The position numbers and the translations under genes are program-made. From NCBI GenBank assembly GCA_964583095.1, contig CAZOVB010000050.1, forward strand, positions 1 through 32,815: 32,815 nt of DNA. Reading direction: 5' to 3'. The notes under the pieces were generated by a model, which ran no database searches, was not told the origin of the DNA, and saw only the letters and a program-made list of their open reading frames with translations. Source of the DNA: CAZOVB01 sp964583095 (GTDB taxonomy: Bacteria; Planctomycetota; Phycisphaerae; SM23-33). Below are positions 1 to 7,569 of this stretch, in pieces. Position 1 is the first letter of the stretch; each line of letters opens with the position of its first letter.

Positions 1-1
1 C

Positions 2-1201
2 CCCATTCCACCCAATAGCCATCGAACGATTCACACAACGCAACCCGCTCTCGCAGCCCACCCGGTGCTTTCCTGCTGCGGGGCGGTGCCGGTAATGCCC
101 CGCCCGGTCCCCCAGGTATATCCCAGTACGGTGGACTACACCCGCAAGACCGGGGTGATGTATGTCCAGAACGTCTACTTCGGGCCGGGGACGCGCGGTG
201 TTGAGCCCGGGACGATAGAAAAGATTCGGGTCAACGAACTCTACTACAAGCCCGCGCTGATCGGCGGAGCGACGTGGGGTCCGCCGCGGGATCAGGTCGG
301 TCCGGGCAGGAAGTACGCCAGCATCGGACAGCACAGCGTCACACCGGTGGGGGTGGGGACCGCCAGCTTCGATGCCAAGGGAATTCTGGGCGAAGTGAAG
401 GTGCACGAAGACGGCTCGGCGATGTTCGAGGTCCCCGCCCGCAGGCCGATCTACCTCCAGTTGATCGACGAAAAGGGCCAGGTCGTACAGTCCATGCGGA
501 GATGGGCAACGCTGATGCCCGGCGAGAAGTTTTCCTGTGTCGGCTGCCATGAGGACAAGGCTACTGCAGCCCTGGACGCCCCGGGGCTGACCCTCGCCAT
601 GGGCAGCGATCCGCAGAAGCTCCAGCCCTTCCACGACGTCTCGGGCAAGCCCTTCAGCTACGCCGAGATGATCCAGCCGATCTGGGACAAGCACTGCGTC
701 TCGTGTCACGCTCCGGGGAAGAAGGCCGAAAAGATCGACCTTACCCGCAGCATCGTGGCCGACGGGATAAAAGCCCGGGGCACGAACACCACCAAGCGGC
801 GATTCTTCCGGTCTTACCTGACGCTCCTCAAGGCCGACAACTGGAGGCCCAAGCGCGGCGGAATGGTCCTGGGCACCGGCATGCCCAACGAATGGGTCAA
901 CTACTACACGCGTTTGCTGACTGTTGAGCAGATTCCGCCCTACTATGCCGGGTCGGCCAAGAGCGGGCTTGTCCGGATGCTTCGAAAGGGGCACAAGAAG
1001 GTGAGGCTCACCCAGGCCGAGTTGGAAAAGATCTGTGCCTGGATCGACCTGAACGTTCCGTTCGTCGGCCGATACGATGAAATGAACAACTGGACCGATG
1101 AAGAGAAGGAAATATACCAGTTGAAGCTGCAGCAGCGACAACGCGAGCAGGGAATCGAAGAAGAGAACATCCGCCGGTACATCCTCGACGGCCAGCCGTG
1201 A
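2..1201 (+). CDS. HzsA-like di-heme cytochrome c protein, 5'-truncated by window edge
   Basis: C-terminal part of a large, probably exported protein. The frame is open to the left edge; an internal GTG at 65 could be read as a start, but the preceding residues and the alignment with the full-length relative at 22972-25539 suggest that the gene begins outside the window. Two c-type heme sites are visible: CVGCH, with its first Cys codon at 536, and CVSCH, with its first Cys codon at 695. They lie after a beta-rich segment with the pattern 'DGSA-F-VPARRPIYLQ-ID-KG--VQSMR', which recurs in the second copy as 'DGSAHFQIPSRVPVYLQALDEKG'. The tail ends with 'WIDLNVPFVGRYDE' and a charged helix. The family is known from planctomycetes as HzsA-related/PD40-cytochrome proteins; most members have no proven reaction. 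It is convergent with the next gene, 34 bases away. Function is not assigned beyond periplasmic electron-transfer or redox use of the hemes. Confidence 0.8.
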   Translation, partial: PIPPNSHRTIHTTQPALAAHPVLSCCGAVPVMPRPVPQVYPSTVDYTRKTGVMYVQNVYFGPGTRGVEPGTIEKIRVNELYYKPALIGGATWGPPRDQVGPGRKYASIGQHSVTPVGVGTASFDAKGILGEVKVHEDGSAMFEVPARRPIYLQLIDEKGQVVQSMRRWATLMPGEKFSCVGCHEDKATAALDAPGLTLAMGSDPQKLQPFHDVSGKPFSYAEMIQPIWDKHCVSCHAPGKKAEKIDLTRSIVADGIKARGTNTTKRRFFRSYLTLLKADNWRPKRGGMVLGTGMPNEWVNYYTRLLTVEQIPPYYAGSAKSGLVRMLRKGHKKVRLTQAELEKICAWIDLNVPFVGRYDEMNNWTDEEKEIYQLKLQQRQREQGIEEENIRRYILDGQP

Positions 1202-1235
1202 CCGCAGCAGACAAGCAGGCCATCAACCGAACGCT

Positions 1236-1790
1236 TCATTCCTCCTGAAACCAGTCCGGAACTATGTAGCTTTCCAGGTCGCTGAGGGGATGGGCGATGA
1301 AGGAGGCTGCCTCGTCGACCTGCTCGACCCGAACGGGGGTCTGGTCGGGGATGTGCAGGACGCTCAGGTCCTCGGCGGGGCGGCTGATGAAGACGCGGAT
1401 GTCCCGGATTTCCGGCAGATGGCGAAGCACGGGGTAGAAATGGCCACCGAGGTCGCCACGGCCTGCCTGGTTGACCAGGTGGATCACCAGGTCGTTTCGA
1501 ATGCGTGTACAGCCCAGTTCGTGCTCTCGGCAGGCGCGGGCGACCCGGCCAAACATGTCGAAATCCAGTCGCGGGTGCATGCGCCCGATGTCGGAAGGGT
1601 AGTAGCAGTGCCCGTAGTGGCAGCTTGCGAACATGGCCAGGGCGTCCACCCCGTGGGACTTGACACTTCGGACGTAGGCGTCTGCGTCGAAGCCTTGGCC
1701 GATAAGGGCATCGGCGGGCATGTGGAAGTCAGGGTGGGAGAGGCAGAGGTATCTCTCGCCGCTGTGGCCGGGATTTCGGGAGCAAGACAT
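1236..1790 (-). CDS. GHL6/GH42-like glycosidase remnant with an apparent in-frame internal deletion
   Basis: A 184-residue protein. The ATG at 1790 is preceded by AGGAG at a good distance; an upstream in-frame start at 1934 lacks this and adds unlike sequence. Residues 1 to about 95 look like the beginning of a GHL6-type hypothetical glycoside hydrolase TIM barrel ('HPDFHMP', 'VKSHGVDALAMFASCHYGHCYYPS', shown here as a fragmentary match, then 'HPRLDFDMF'). From about residue 100 the protein jumps to what looks like the C-terminal beta-domain of the same kind of enzyme ('RNDLVIHLVNQAGRGD', 'LPEIRDIRVFI'). The catalytic barrel that should lie between, several hundred residues in relatives, is missing, yet the frame is intact. 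It may be a decayed gene, a real minimal protein or an assembly collapse. It is divergent from mscS. Catalytic activity is unlikely. Confidence 0.6.
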   Translation of the reverse strand: MSCSRNPGHSGERYLCLSHPDFHMPADALIGQGFDADAYVRSVKSHGVDALAMFASCHYGHCYYPSDIGRMHPRLDFDMFGRVARACREHELGCTRIRNDLVIHLVNQAGRGDLGGHFYPVLRHLPEIRDIRVFISRPAEDLSVLHIPDQTPVRVEQVDEAASFIAHPLSDLESYIVPDWFQEE

Positions 1791-1954
1791 GGCAATTGTC
1801 TCCTGGGCTGTGAAAAGGCTTCGGGACGGTGGGGCCAATGCAGTGGCGGAATAGACCCCAGATCGCGAAAAGGGGCAAACTCGCGACAAGGGGCAATGAA
1901 TGCATAGGATTCTCTGGAACGTCATCTTGCACATGGGGCCGACAGGAGAAGACC

Positions 1955-2818
1955 ATGATCAAAGAGTTGTTTGAAAGCGTAGACATCGAGACCATCGGAA
2001 CGCGGATTGTCGCATACCTGCCGAACCTCGGCTTTGCACTGCTTCTGGTGGTGGCCTTCTGGATCATCGCGATGGTCGCACGCAGGGCCTCGGCCTCGGC
2101 TTTGCGAAGGGCGAAAGTGGATGATTACGCCTCCGGGCTCGTTTTGCGCCTGCTGCGATACGTGATCGTGGTCATTGCGATGTTGACGATTGCCGACCAG
2201 TTGGGCATCGACGTGACCTCGTTGATCGCGGCGGTGGGTATTGCGGGTCTTGCCCTGTCCTTTGCCGCCCAGGATACCATCGCCAACCTGATTTCGGGGG
2301 TGGCCATTGCGATCGATCGTCCGTTTCGGGAGGGGGACTGGATCTCCATCGGGGACCTTCATGCATCCGTGAGGGAAATACGCCTGCGCACGACCGTGCT
2401 TTCCACCTTCGACAACGAGACGGTCGTGGTGCCCAATCAGCAATTGGCCCAGGAGCGGGTGGTCAACTACACGCTGAGCCCGAGAATCCGTGTACGTGTC
2501 CCGGTGGGCATCGCCTACAAGGAGAACATCGATCAGGCCCGCGACGTGCTGCTTTCCACGGTGGAAGGTGACGAGAGAGTTCTGGACGATCCCGCCCCGG
2601 CCGTCCTGACCAAGAGCCTCGGTGACAGCAGTGTCAACATGGAGCTCCGGTTCTGGATCGAGGATTCCCTGACCAAATTTCCGCTCCAGTGGGAATATAC
2701 CGAGAAGTGCAAGAAGGCCTTGGACGCGGCGGACATCGAGATTCCCTTCCCCCACCGGCAGCTGTTTTTGGAGAAGTCGGAAGGCTTGGCAGAATTGTCC
2801 GCCGGCCGGGAATCCTGA
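1955..2818 (+). CDS. mscS: Small-conductance mechanosensitive ion channel, MscS family
   Basis: A 287-residue inner-membrane channel, essentially the length of E. coli MscS (286). The ATG at 1955 follows AGGAG (about 1944); the longer frame back to 1829 has no good ribosome site. It has hydrophobic segments near residues 20-42 and 66-90 and a pore-lining helix around 95-115 ('GLALSFAAQDTIANLISG'), followed directly by the MscS beta-domain signature with 'DRPFREGDWI' and 'TFDNETVVVPNQ'. The C-terminal alpha/beta cage domain ends near 'FPHRQLF'. The family opens under membrane tension to release solutes during osmotic downshock. It is divergent from the preceding gene and convergent with the heptose kinase, only 9 bases from its stop. 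I see no link with the glycan locus beyond proximity. Confidence 0.93.
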   Translation: MIKELFESVDIETIGTRIVAYLPNLGFALLLVVAFWIIAMVARRASASALRRAKVDDYASGLVLRLLRYVIVVIAMLTIADQLGIDVTSLIAAVGIAGLALSFAAQDTIANLISGVAIAIDRPFREGDWISIGDLHASVREIRLRTTVLSTFDNETVVVPNQQLAQERVVNYTLSPRIRVRVPVGIAYKENIDQARDVLLSTVEGDERVLDDPAPAVLTKSLGDSSVNMELRFWIEDSLTKFPLQWEYTEKCKKALDAADIEIPFPHRQLFLEKSEGLAELSAGRES

Positions 2819-2827
2819 TCGCGAGGT

Positions 2828-3955
2828 TCAGCGACGTGCCTGCCGCCCGATAGGATCCTGCTCGGCGGGGATGTAGAGAGTATCGTCCGACTGACCATCC
2901 CCGTTGGTGACAACGCGGACCGGGGATTCCCAGGACAAAACGCCCTCGTGGACGAAGCCGAAGGGGACGTGGCGAATGCCCATTTCCTGGGCTTCTGCCA
3001 GCAGTTCGTCCTTGCGATGGATCTCGCAGCAGGCCAGCAGATGCCCTCCGCCCCCGGCGCCGGTGATCTTTCCCCCGAGCATACCGGCCTGGCAGAACCG
3101 GTCGTAGACCTCGTCGATCCAGGGGTTGGATACGTGTTGGCTGAACTGCTTCTTCAACTGCCAGAGCTGGTCGAGCTGTTTGCCCAGGCGTCGGACGTCC
3201 ACGCGCTGAATGGCGCGTTTGACCTCATTGACGGCGCGGCAGGTCTGGTGCAGGGCTTCCAGGGTCGAGCCCTGGTCTTTGACGCCCTGGACCTGGTCGG
3301 CGATGATATCGCCCGAAGCAGGTCTCTCGCCCAGCCAGAAGAGCATCAGCGACTGATTCAGCGCCCGCGAACCGGCAACCGAGATATCGATCGGACTGAC
3401 GCGTACGTAGTCGTTGCCGTTGAACTCCAGATGATTCAGTCCGCCAAAGGCGGCGGCGTACTGATCCTGGCGCCCCGAAGCGTTGCCCAGCACTTCCGTC
3501 TCGATCCGGTAGGCGCGTTCGGCGAGCTGATAATTGTTGAGCTTGTCGTACTCACGCAGGTGATTGAACGCGCCGAGGATCGCGACACACATTGCGGCCG
3601 AACCGCCCAGCCCGCTTCCGATGCCCAGGGAGGAATGGAAGTACAGGTCGAATCCCGTGGAAAGCGGGTGGATTTCCTGGACGATCGCCTTGACGAAATC
3701 GAGCTTGCCGTCGAATTCGAGATGATTGACGTCCTCGTAGACCAGGGGCTTGGGACGGGTGTTGACGTGAATCTGTGCGCGAGAATCTTCCCGAAGCCTC
3801 AGGCGGGCAAGCATGAAGACGGAGATTGTGGCAGAGACCACCGCGCCGCCGTAGGATTCGCAATAGGGAGAGATATCGGTCCCGCCCCCGGCGAAGCTGA
3901 TTCGTGTCGGGGCCTGGCTGAGGATTTCCATTCCTTGGTAAATCGGTTTACGCAT
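2828..3955 (-). CDS. hddA: D-glycero-alpha-D-manno-heptose-7-phosphate kinase-like GHMP kinase
   Basis: GHMP-superfamily sugar kinase of about 375 residues, a normal length. Motif 1 is 'APTRISFAGGGTD' near residue 12. The ATP loop is 'GIGSGLGGSAAM' in the middle. Motif 3 is 'KITGAGGGGHL' in the C-terminal third. HddA enzymes phosphorylate C1 of D-glycero-alpha-D-manno-heptose 7-phosphate on the way to GDP-heptose. The guanylyltransferase-like gene ends immediately upstream, the classic hddA-hddC pairing, which supports heptose rather than fucose or galactose as substrate. An in-frame ATG at 3970 directly abuts the upstream stop; I prefer the ATG at 3955 because GGGAG lies about 8 bases before it. 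It is the last gene of the leftward operon. The phosphatase and isomerase steps of the pathway are not in this window. Confidence 0.85.
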   Translation of the reverse strand: MRKPIYQGMEILSQAPTRISFAGGGTDISPYCESYGGAVVSATISVFMLARLRLREDSRAQIHVNTRPKPLVYEDVNHLEFDGKLDFVKAIVQEIHPLSTGFDLYFHSSLGIGSGLGGSAAMCVAILGAFNHLREYDKLNNYQLAERAYRIETEVLGNASGRQDQYAAAFGGLNHLEFNGNDYVRVSPIDISVAGSRALNQSLMLFWLGERPASGDIIADQVQGVKDQGSTLEALHQTCRAVNEVKRAIQRVDVRRLGKQLDQLWQLKKQFSQHVSNPWIDEVYDRFCQAGMLGGKITGAGGGGHLLACCEIHRKDELLAEAQEMGIRHVPFGFVHEGVLSWESPVRVVTNGDGQSDDTLYIPAEQDPIGRQARR

Positions 3956-3970
3956 CCTTTGCTCCCGCAT

Positions 3971-4678
3971 TCAGGGCACCTGGTATTGACTGCGAAACTC
4001 TTCCAAAGACTCCGGCGTGCCTATGTCGGCAAACTGTTCCTGCGTCCTGTAGGCCAGAATGCTATGGGTCAGCGACGGAAAAACGTCATTCTCCAACGAG
4101 AACTTCCGCCCTGGCGAAAAGCCATCCAGTGCCCGGCTCTGGAGGATGTAAACGCCTCCGTTGATCCAGCCCGGGCCGGTATCGGCCTGCTTTTCCCGAA
4201 AGCCCACGATCTTGTTGTCGGCAATCTCGACGGTTCCGAATCGGCTGCAGTCTTCCTGCCGGACGACCGCCATGGTGGCCGGCAGATCCGTCCGACTGTG
4301 GTGGTCGAGCATTTCCGTCCAGTTGCCGGGCAGGAACGTATCGCCGTTGGCGACCAGAGCGGTCGATGCCCAGAAGTCTCGTGCCAGCAGCGTCGCACCG
4401 CCGGTTCCCAAAGGAGCCGATTCCACCGAATATTCTATCTCCCAGCCGAAGTGGCTGCCATCGCCAAAATAATCCCGAATCTGCTGCCAGAGATACCCGA
4501 CGGCCAGTATAAATCGGCGAAAACCCAACGCTGCGAAATATTCCATCTGGATCTGGACAAAAGGCGTCCGGCCGACGCGGACCATGGGCTTGGGGATGGT
4601 TTCGGTAAGAGGCCGAAGCCGAGTGGCCAAGCCTCCTGCCAAAATGCAAACGGGTATATTCTCTACACCTGCAGCCAT
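3971..4678 (-). CDS. hddC: Heptose-1-phosphate guanylyltransferase-like sugar nucleotidyltransferase (HddC type)
   Basis: A 235-residue Rossmann-type nucleotidyltransferase. The activation motif 'LAGGLATRLRPLT' with 'PKPM' stands at residues about 12-32, and the metal-binding 'NGDT' follows 'ALVA' near residue 110. 'GWINGGVYIL' and 'FADIGTPESL' are the sugar-binding and C-terminal patterns typical of HddC/GmhD- and GMP-type enzymes. It should join a sugar 1-phosphate to GTP (GDP-heptose is most likely, from its neighbour HddA) in the cytoplasm. It starts at the ATG at 4678, with GGGG eight bases upstream, and its stop abuts the kinase gene. A 137-base, AT-richer gap separates it from the gene before. 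There a weak promoter-like pair (TTGATT, 17 bases, TACGTT, at 4767-4739 on the minus strand) could start a separate transcript; this is tentative. The nucleotide (GTP or CTP) cannot be proved from sequence. Confidence 0.82.
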   Translation of the reverse strand: MAAGVENIPVCILAGGLATRLRPLTETIPKPMVRVGRTPFVQIQMEYFAALGFRRFILAVGYLWQQIRDYFGDGSHFGWEIEYSVESAPLGTGGATLLARDFWASTALVANGDTFLPGNWTEMLDHHSRTDLPATMAVVRQEDCSRFGTVEIADNKIVGFREKQADTGPGWINGGVYILQSRALDGFSPGRKFSLENDVFPSLTHSILAYRTQEQFADIGTPESLEEFRSQYQVP

Positions 4679-4815
4679 TACTACCCCAAGGTGAATCGGG
4701 CCTTTTTACAGAAGAGAAGCCTTCCTTAATGCAAGCTTAACGTAGCAGTTGCCTGTGCCCAAATCAAGCAAGCGACGAATACCCAAGGTATTTTACGGGG
4801 TAGCCCTGCCTCGAT

Positions 4816-5751
4816 TCAAGCGATGTGTTCCAGGTACCACTTATAGGTTTTCTCGAGCCCGGGACCCAGTTCCACTTCCGGACGGAAGCCCAGGCAGTGG
4901 ATTCGCGAGGAGTCCAGGCAGCGCCGCGGCATACCATCGGGTTTGGAAGTATCGAATTCGGTTCGCCCCCTGTATCCGACGACCTGGGAGATTGTCCTGG
5001 CCAGCTCGGCAATGGATATGTCCTTTCCGATGCCGACGTTATACAGGTTATGCTCCAATTCCGGGCACCCAAGCAAGAGGCAGATGGCCCGGGCGGCATC
5101 GTCGACGTAAAGAAACTCACGACGCGGCTTGCCGGTCCCCCAGACCTCCACGGCCGGCAGGTTCTCTTCTTTCGCCTGATGATAGCGAGCGATCAAGGCT
5201 GCAACCACGTGGCCATTGGCGTCGAAGTGGTCGCCGGGGCCGTAAAGGGTAGCCGGGATCATCGAGACAAACTCCGTCCCGTACTGAAGGTTGAAGGCCT
5301 GGCAGGTCTTGATCCCGGCGATCTTGGCCACGGCAAAGGGTTCGTTGGTCTCCTCGACAGGCCCCGTCATCAAGGCCTCTGGAACAATAGGCATGGAACA
5401 GTGCTTGGGATAGCTGCAGCCTGATCCGATGAAGACCAGTCGTTTGACGCCGGCCTGTCGGGCAGCGCCCATCACGTTGCACTGTATCTCCAGGTTGGCC
5501 TGGATCATCTCGGCCGGGAAGCTCTTGTTTCGCTGGATTCCCCCCGCCAGGGCAGCGGCAAGAACCACGTATTCCGGCTGGTTTTCCTGGAAGAAACGAT
5601 CCAAGGCCCGGCGGTTGCGCAGTTCGAGTTGCTCGTGTGTGGCCAGGACGAGATGCTTGTAGCCTTGCTCTTGCAAGACCCGCAGGCAACTGCTGCCCAG
5701 CAGACCTGTGTGTCCGGCAATGTAGATTCGACTCTCGGGACCCACGCTCAC
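4816..5751 (-). CDS. GDP-L-fucose synthase-like epimerase/reductase lacking the catalytic tyrosine
   Basis: A 311-residue extended SDR of the GDP-fucose synthase (Fcl/WcaG) family. The NAD(P) motif is 'GHTGLLGSS' near residue 13; 'SGCSYP' places S110 and C112; H181 follows 'DANG'. C112 and H181 match the acid/base pair used for epimerisation in E. coli GDP-fucose synthase (C109/H179), and K143 matches K140, but the tyrosine of the YxxxK motif (E. coli Y136) is F139 in 'NEPFAVAKIAG'. The codon is TTT, read directly from the DNA. The enzyme may therefore epimerise a 4-keto sugar but reduce it poorly or not at all. It starts at GTG 5751 and overlaps the dehydratase stop by four bases, indicating translational coupling. 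The substrate is likely an NDP-4-keto sugar made by the neighbouring enzymes; identity as true GDP-fucose synthase is doubtful. Confidence 0.85.
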   Translation of the reverse strand: MSVGPESRIYIAGHTGLLGSSCLRVLQEQGYKHLVLATHEQLELRNRRALDRFFQENQPEYVVLAAALAGGIQRNKSFPAEMIQANLEIQCNVMGAARQAGVKRLVFIGSGCSYPKHCSMPIVPEALMTGPVEETNEPFAVAKIAGIKTCQAFNLQYGTEFVSMIPATLYGPGDHFDANGHVVAALIARYHQAKEENLPAVEVWGTGKPRREFLYVDDAARAICLLLGCPELEHNLYNVGIGKDISIAELARTISQVVGYRGRTEFDTSKPDGMPRRCLDSSRIHCLGFRPEVELGPGLEKTYKWYLEHIA

Positions 5752-6947
5752 GCCCCTTTGCTCTTAAGAAAGCCCTGGAGCGTCTCGAAGAGGTAGTCGA
5801 TCTGCTCGGCCGAAAGCTCCTGGTGGACCCCCACGTGCAGGCCGTAATCTGCACAATACTCCGCCTCGGGGAACCGGCCCAGTTCGTGTCCCAGGTAGGC
5901 AAACCCGGGGCACTGGGTGGGCATGGAGGCGAAGAGATTGCGGGAATCCACGTCGTGCTTTTCCAGCCAGGAAACCAGTTCGTCACGGCCAAACGGGGCA
6001 TCCTCTGTGACCAGAATCGGCAGGGCGTGGGGGCCTATCTTTTCGTGGGACTCTTCCTGGAAGGTCCTCAGGTAAGGCCCGCAGTCGCTGTGGATCCGCT
6101 CGATCATCGTCAGGAGATTGTCGTGGCGTTTTTCGAGGGTTTCCTCGACGATCTCCATGCTGCCCAGGCCGATGGCGGCTTCAAGTTCGTTCATCTTGGA
6201 TGAAAACCCGATGCGCTCGAACTGGAAGCGGATGTCCTTGCCGTTCTGGAACCGTCGCGGGCAGGTCTGGTCGGCTACGTTGATGATGCACTGGCGACAC
6301 TTGCAGGCCCTGCCGTGGCTGCGAAGACTGCGCAGGATGGCCGCGTACTCTTCGTTGTCGGTGGTGACCATGCCGCCTTCCACACTGGTAATGATGTGGG
6401 CAACGTACAGGCTGTAGGCGGCCATGTCACCGAGGGTTCCGATGTTCCTGCCGCGGTAGACCGCGCCGTGGGCTTCGGCGGCATCTTCGATGACCTTCAG
6501 GTTGTGGCGCTGGGCGATGTCGAGGATGGTATCCATTTCAGCGGGTTTGCCCATCAGGTGTACCGGCATGATGGCCACGGTCCGGTCGGTGATGGCCTGT
6601 TCGATCTTGCGTGGGTTGATGTTGAGCGTCTCCCGCTCGATGTCCACGAAGACCGGCTTGAAGCCCGCCTGGAGCACGGCATTTCCCGTAGCAACGAAAG
6701 AGAGCGAGGGAATGATCACCTCGTCATCCCGACTCGCCCCGTAATCGTGGAGAACCGCCAGGGCCAGCGCGTCGGCGTCGGTTCCGGTCGAAAGGGCCAC
6801 TGCGCAGGAGGTGCCGGTCATGCCGGCGAAGCGATCCTCCAGTTCGCGGACCATCTTTCCACTGGAGACTCTGCCGGAATCCAGGGCTTCATTGACCAGT
6901 TCCCGACCGCGATCGGTAAGGGTGATAGCGCCGAAAGGTACTCGCAT
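5748..6947 (-). CDS. DegT/DnrJ/EryC1-fold sugar 3-dehydratase (ColD/E1-RfbH-like) with a cysteine cluster
   Basis: A 399-residue protein with the fold-type I PLP/PMP aminotransferase architecture of the DegT/StrS family. The cofactor aspartate is D155 in 'EDAAEAHGA'. At the place where aminotransferases carry the Schiff-base lysine, six residues before 'EGGM', this protein has H184 ('YVAHIITSVEGG'). His at this site marks the dehydratases ColD and E1 (RfbH/DdhC/AscC) that remove the C3 hydroxyl of 4-keto sugars. It also has C215, C217, C220 and C229 in 'ACKCRQC' plus 'QTCPRRF', at the position of the E1 [2Fe-2S] motif, so a one-electron E1-type reaction is plausible. The start at ATG 6947 is chosen for the family N-terminus and an upstream GAGG. 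It is preceded by the Nudix gene (10 bases) and overlaps the next gene. No dedicated reductase partner such as E3 is visible. Confidence 0.87.
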   Translation of the reverse strand: MRVPFGAITLTDRGRELVNEALDSGRVSSGKMVRELEDRFAGMTGTSCAVALSTGTDADALALAVLHDYGASRDDEVIIPSLSFVATGNAVLQAGFKPVFVDIERETLNINPRKIEQAITDRTVAIMPVHLMGKPAEMDTILDIAQRHNLKVIEDAAEAHGAVYRGRNIGTLGDMAAYSLYVAHIITSVEGGMVTTDNEEYAAILRSLRSHGRACKCRQCIINVADQTCPRRFQNGKDIRFQFERIGFSSKMNELEAAIGLGSMEIVEETLEKRHDNLLTMIERIHSDCGPYLRTFQEESHEKIGPHALPILVTEDAPFGRDELVSWLEKHDVDSRNLFASMPTQCPGFAYLGHELGRFPEAEYCADYGLHVGVHQELSAEQIDYLFETLQGFLKSKGA

Positions 6948-6957
6948 AGGTGGTTCC

Positions 6958-7554
6958 TCAGGTTGAATCCTTGGTTGGTTGGCCAGTCTGTTGCCCCAGG
7001 CGGTCTGCGACACGATACCAGGCCACCAGCGTGGCCGGGTCCAGAATCCCGCCGCAATCCACCCGCCGGGACATCTCGGCCGGGTTCAGTAGTTCCATGC
7101 CCCGGTGTCCGATTTCGTTGGGCTCGAATGTATCGTCCCCCAGGCAATCGGGGGCGAAGAACAGCGCGATCTTCGCCCGCAGGACGCCGCTTTCAGGGAA
7201 AATCTCCCCCAGCGGTTCCAGGGCGGTAGGACAATGCAGGCCGGTCTCTTCTCGGAGTTCCCGAACGGCTGCCTGAAGAGGCGTTTCGCCCGGGTCCCTG
7301 AAGCCGCGGGGCACCTCCAGCACGGCCTGGTCCACAGCAGGTCTGTATATCCGGAGCAGTGCAATGTTTCCCTCGACCGTTGCCAGCACGGCGGCGCCGG
7401 TAATCAGGTCCTCCGGGCAGTGACGCGGACGCACGACGAGGTATTCAGGGATCTTCTCGCCATGGGCGGTGATGACCGGGAAGGTCTGCACCTGCAGGAC
7501 CTCGTTGGAAAAAACAATCACCTGCTTCGGATTGGAGCCCTTGGGCGCCTCCAA
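6958..7554 (-). CDS. Nudix hydrolase, ADP-ribose/NDP-sugar pyrophosphatase-like
   Basis: A 198-residue cytoplasmic protein with a perfect Nudix box: G, five residues, E, seven residues, then RELREETGL, near residues 85-107. The N-terminal beta-domain before it, including 'PEYLVVRPRH', is typical of ADP-ribose or GDP-mannose pyrophosphatases, which cut nucleoside diphosphates linked to a sugar. The start codon is TTG at 7554, supported by GGGAGGG seven bases upstream and by an in-frame stop just before it. The gene sits 15 bases after the epimerase and 10 before the dehydratase, so it is in the operon. The context suggests a housekeeping role on the NDP-sugar pool of this pathway, for example removing an unwanted intermediate; the substrate cannot be read from the sequence. 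Confidence 0.87.
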   Translation of the reverse strand: MEAPKGSNPKQVIVFSNEVLQVQTFPVITAHGEKIPEYLVVRPRHCPEDLITGAAVLATVEGNIALLRIYRPAVDQAVLEVPRGFRDPGETPLQAAVRELREETGLHCPTALEPLGEIFPESGVLRAKIALFFAPDCLGDDTFEPNEIGHRGMELLNPAEMSRRVDCGGILDPATLVAWYRVADRLGQQTGQPTKDST

Positions 7555-7569
7555 GTGATACCCTCCCGG

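Noticed and set aside
2948..4729. 593-codon plus-strand frame spanning hddA and hddC
   Set aside because: It crosses two well-supported opposite genes and the gap between their starts, with no family resemblance.
4778..4792. AATACC-CAA-GGTATT hairpin followed by TTTTAC between the GDP-fucose-synthase-like gene and hddC
   Set aside because: The T-run is on the plus strand where no gene is transcribed toward it. The stem is AT-rich and short, so it is not a useful terminator for the leftward operon.
5748..6947. Annotation as an ordinary sugar aminotransferase such as a perosamine synthase
   Set aside because: The Schiff-base lysine position is His184, which marks the dehydratase branch of the family.
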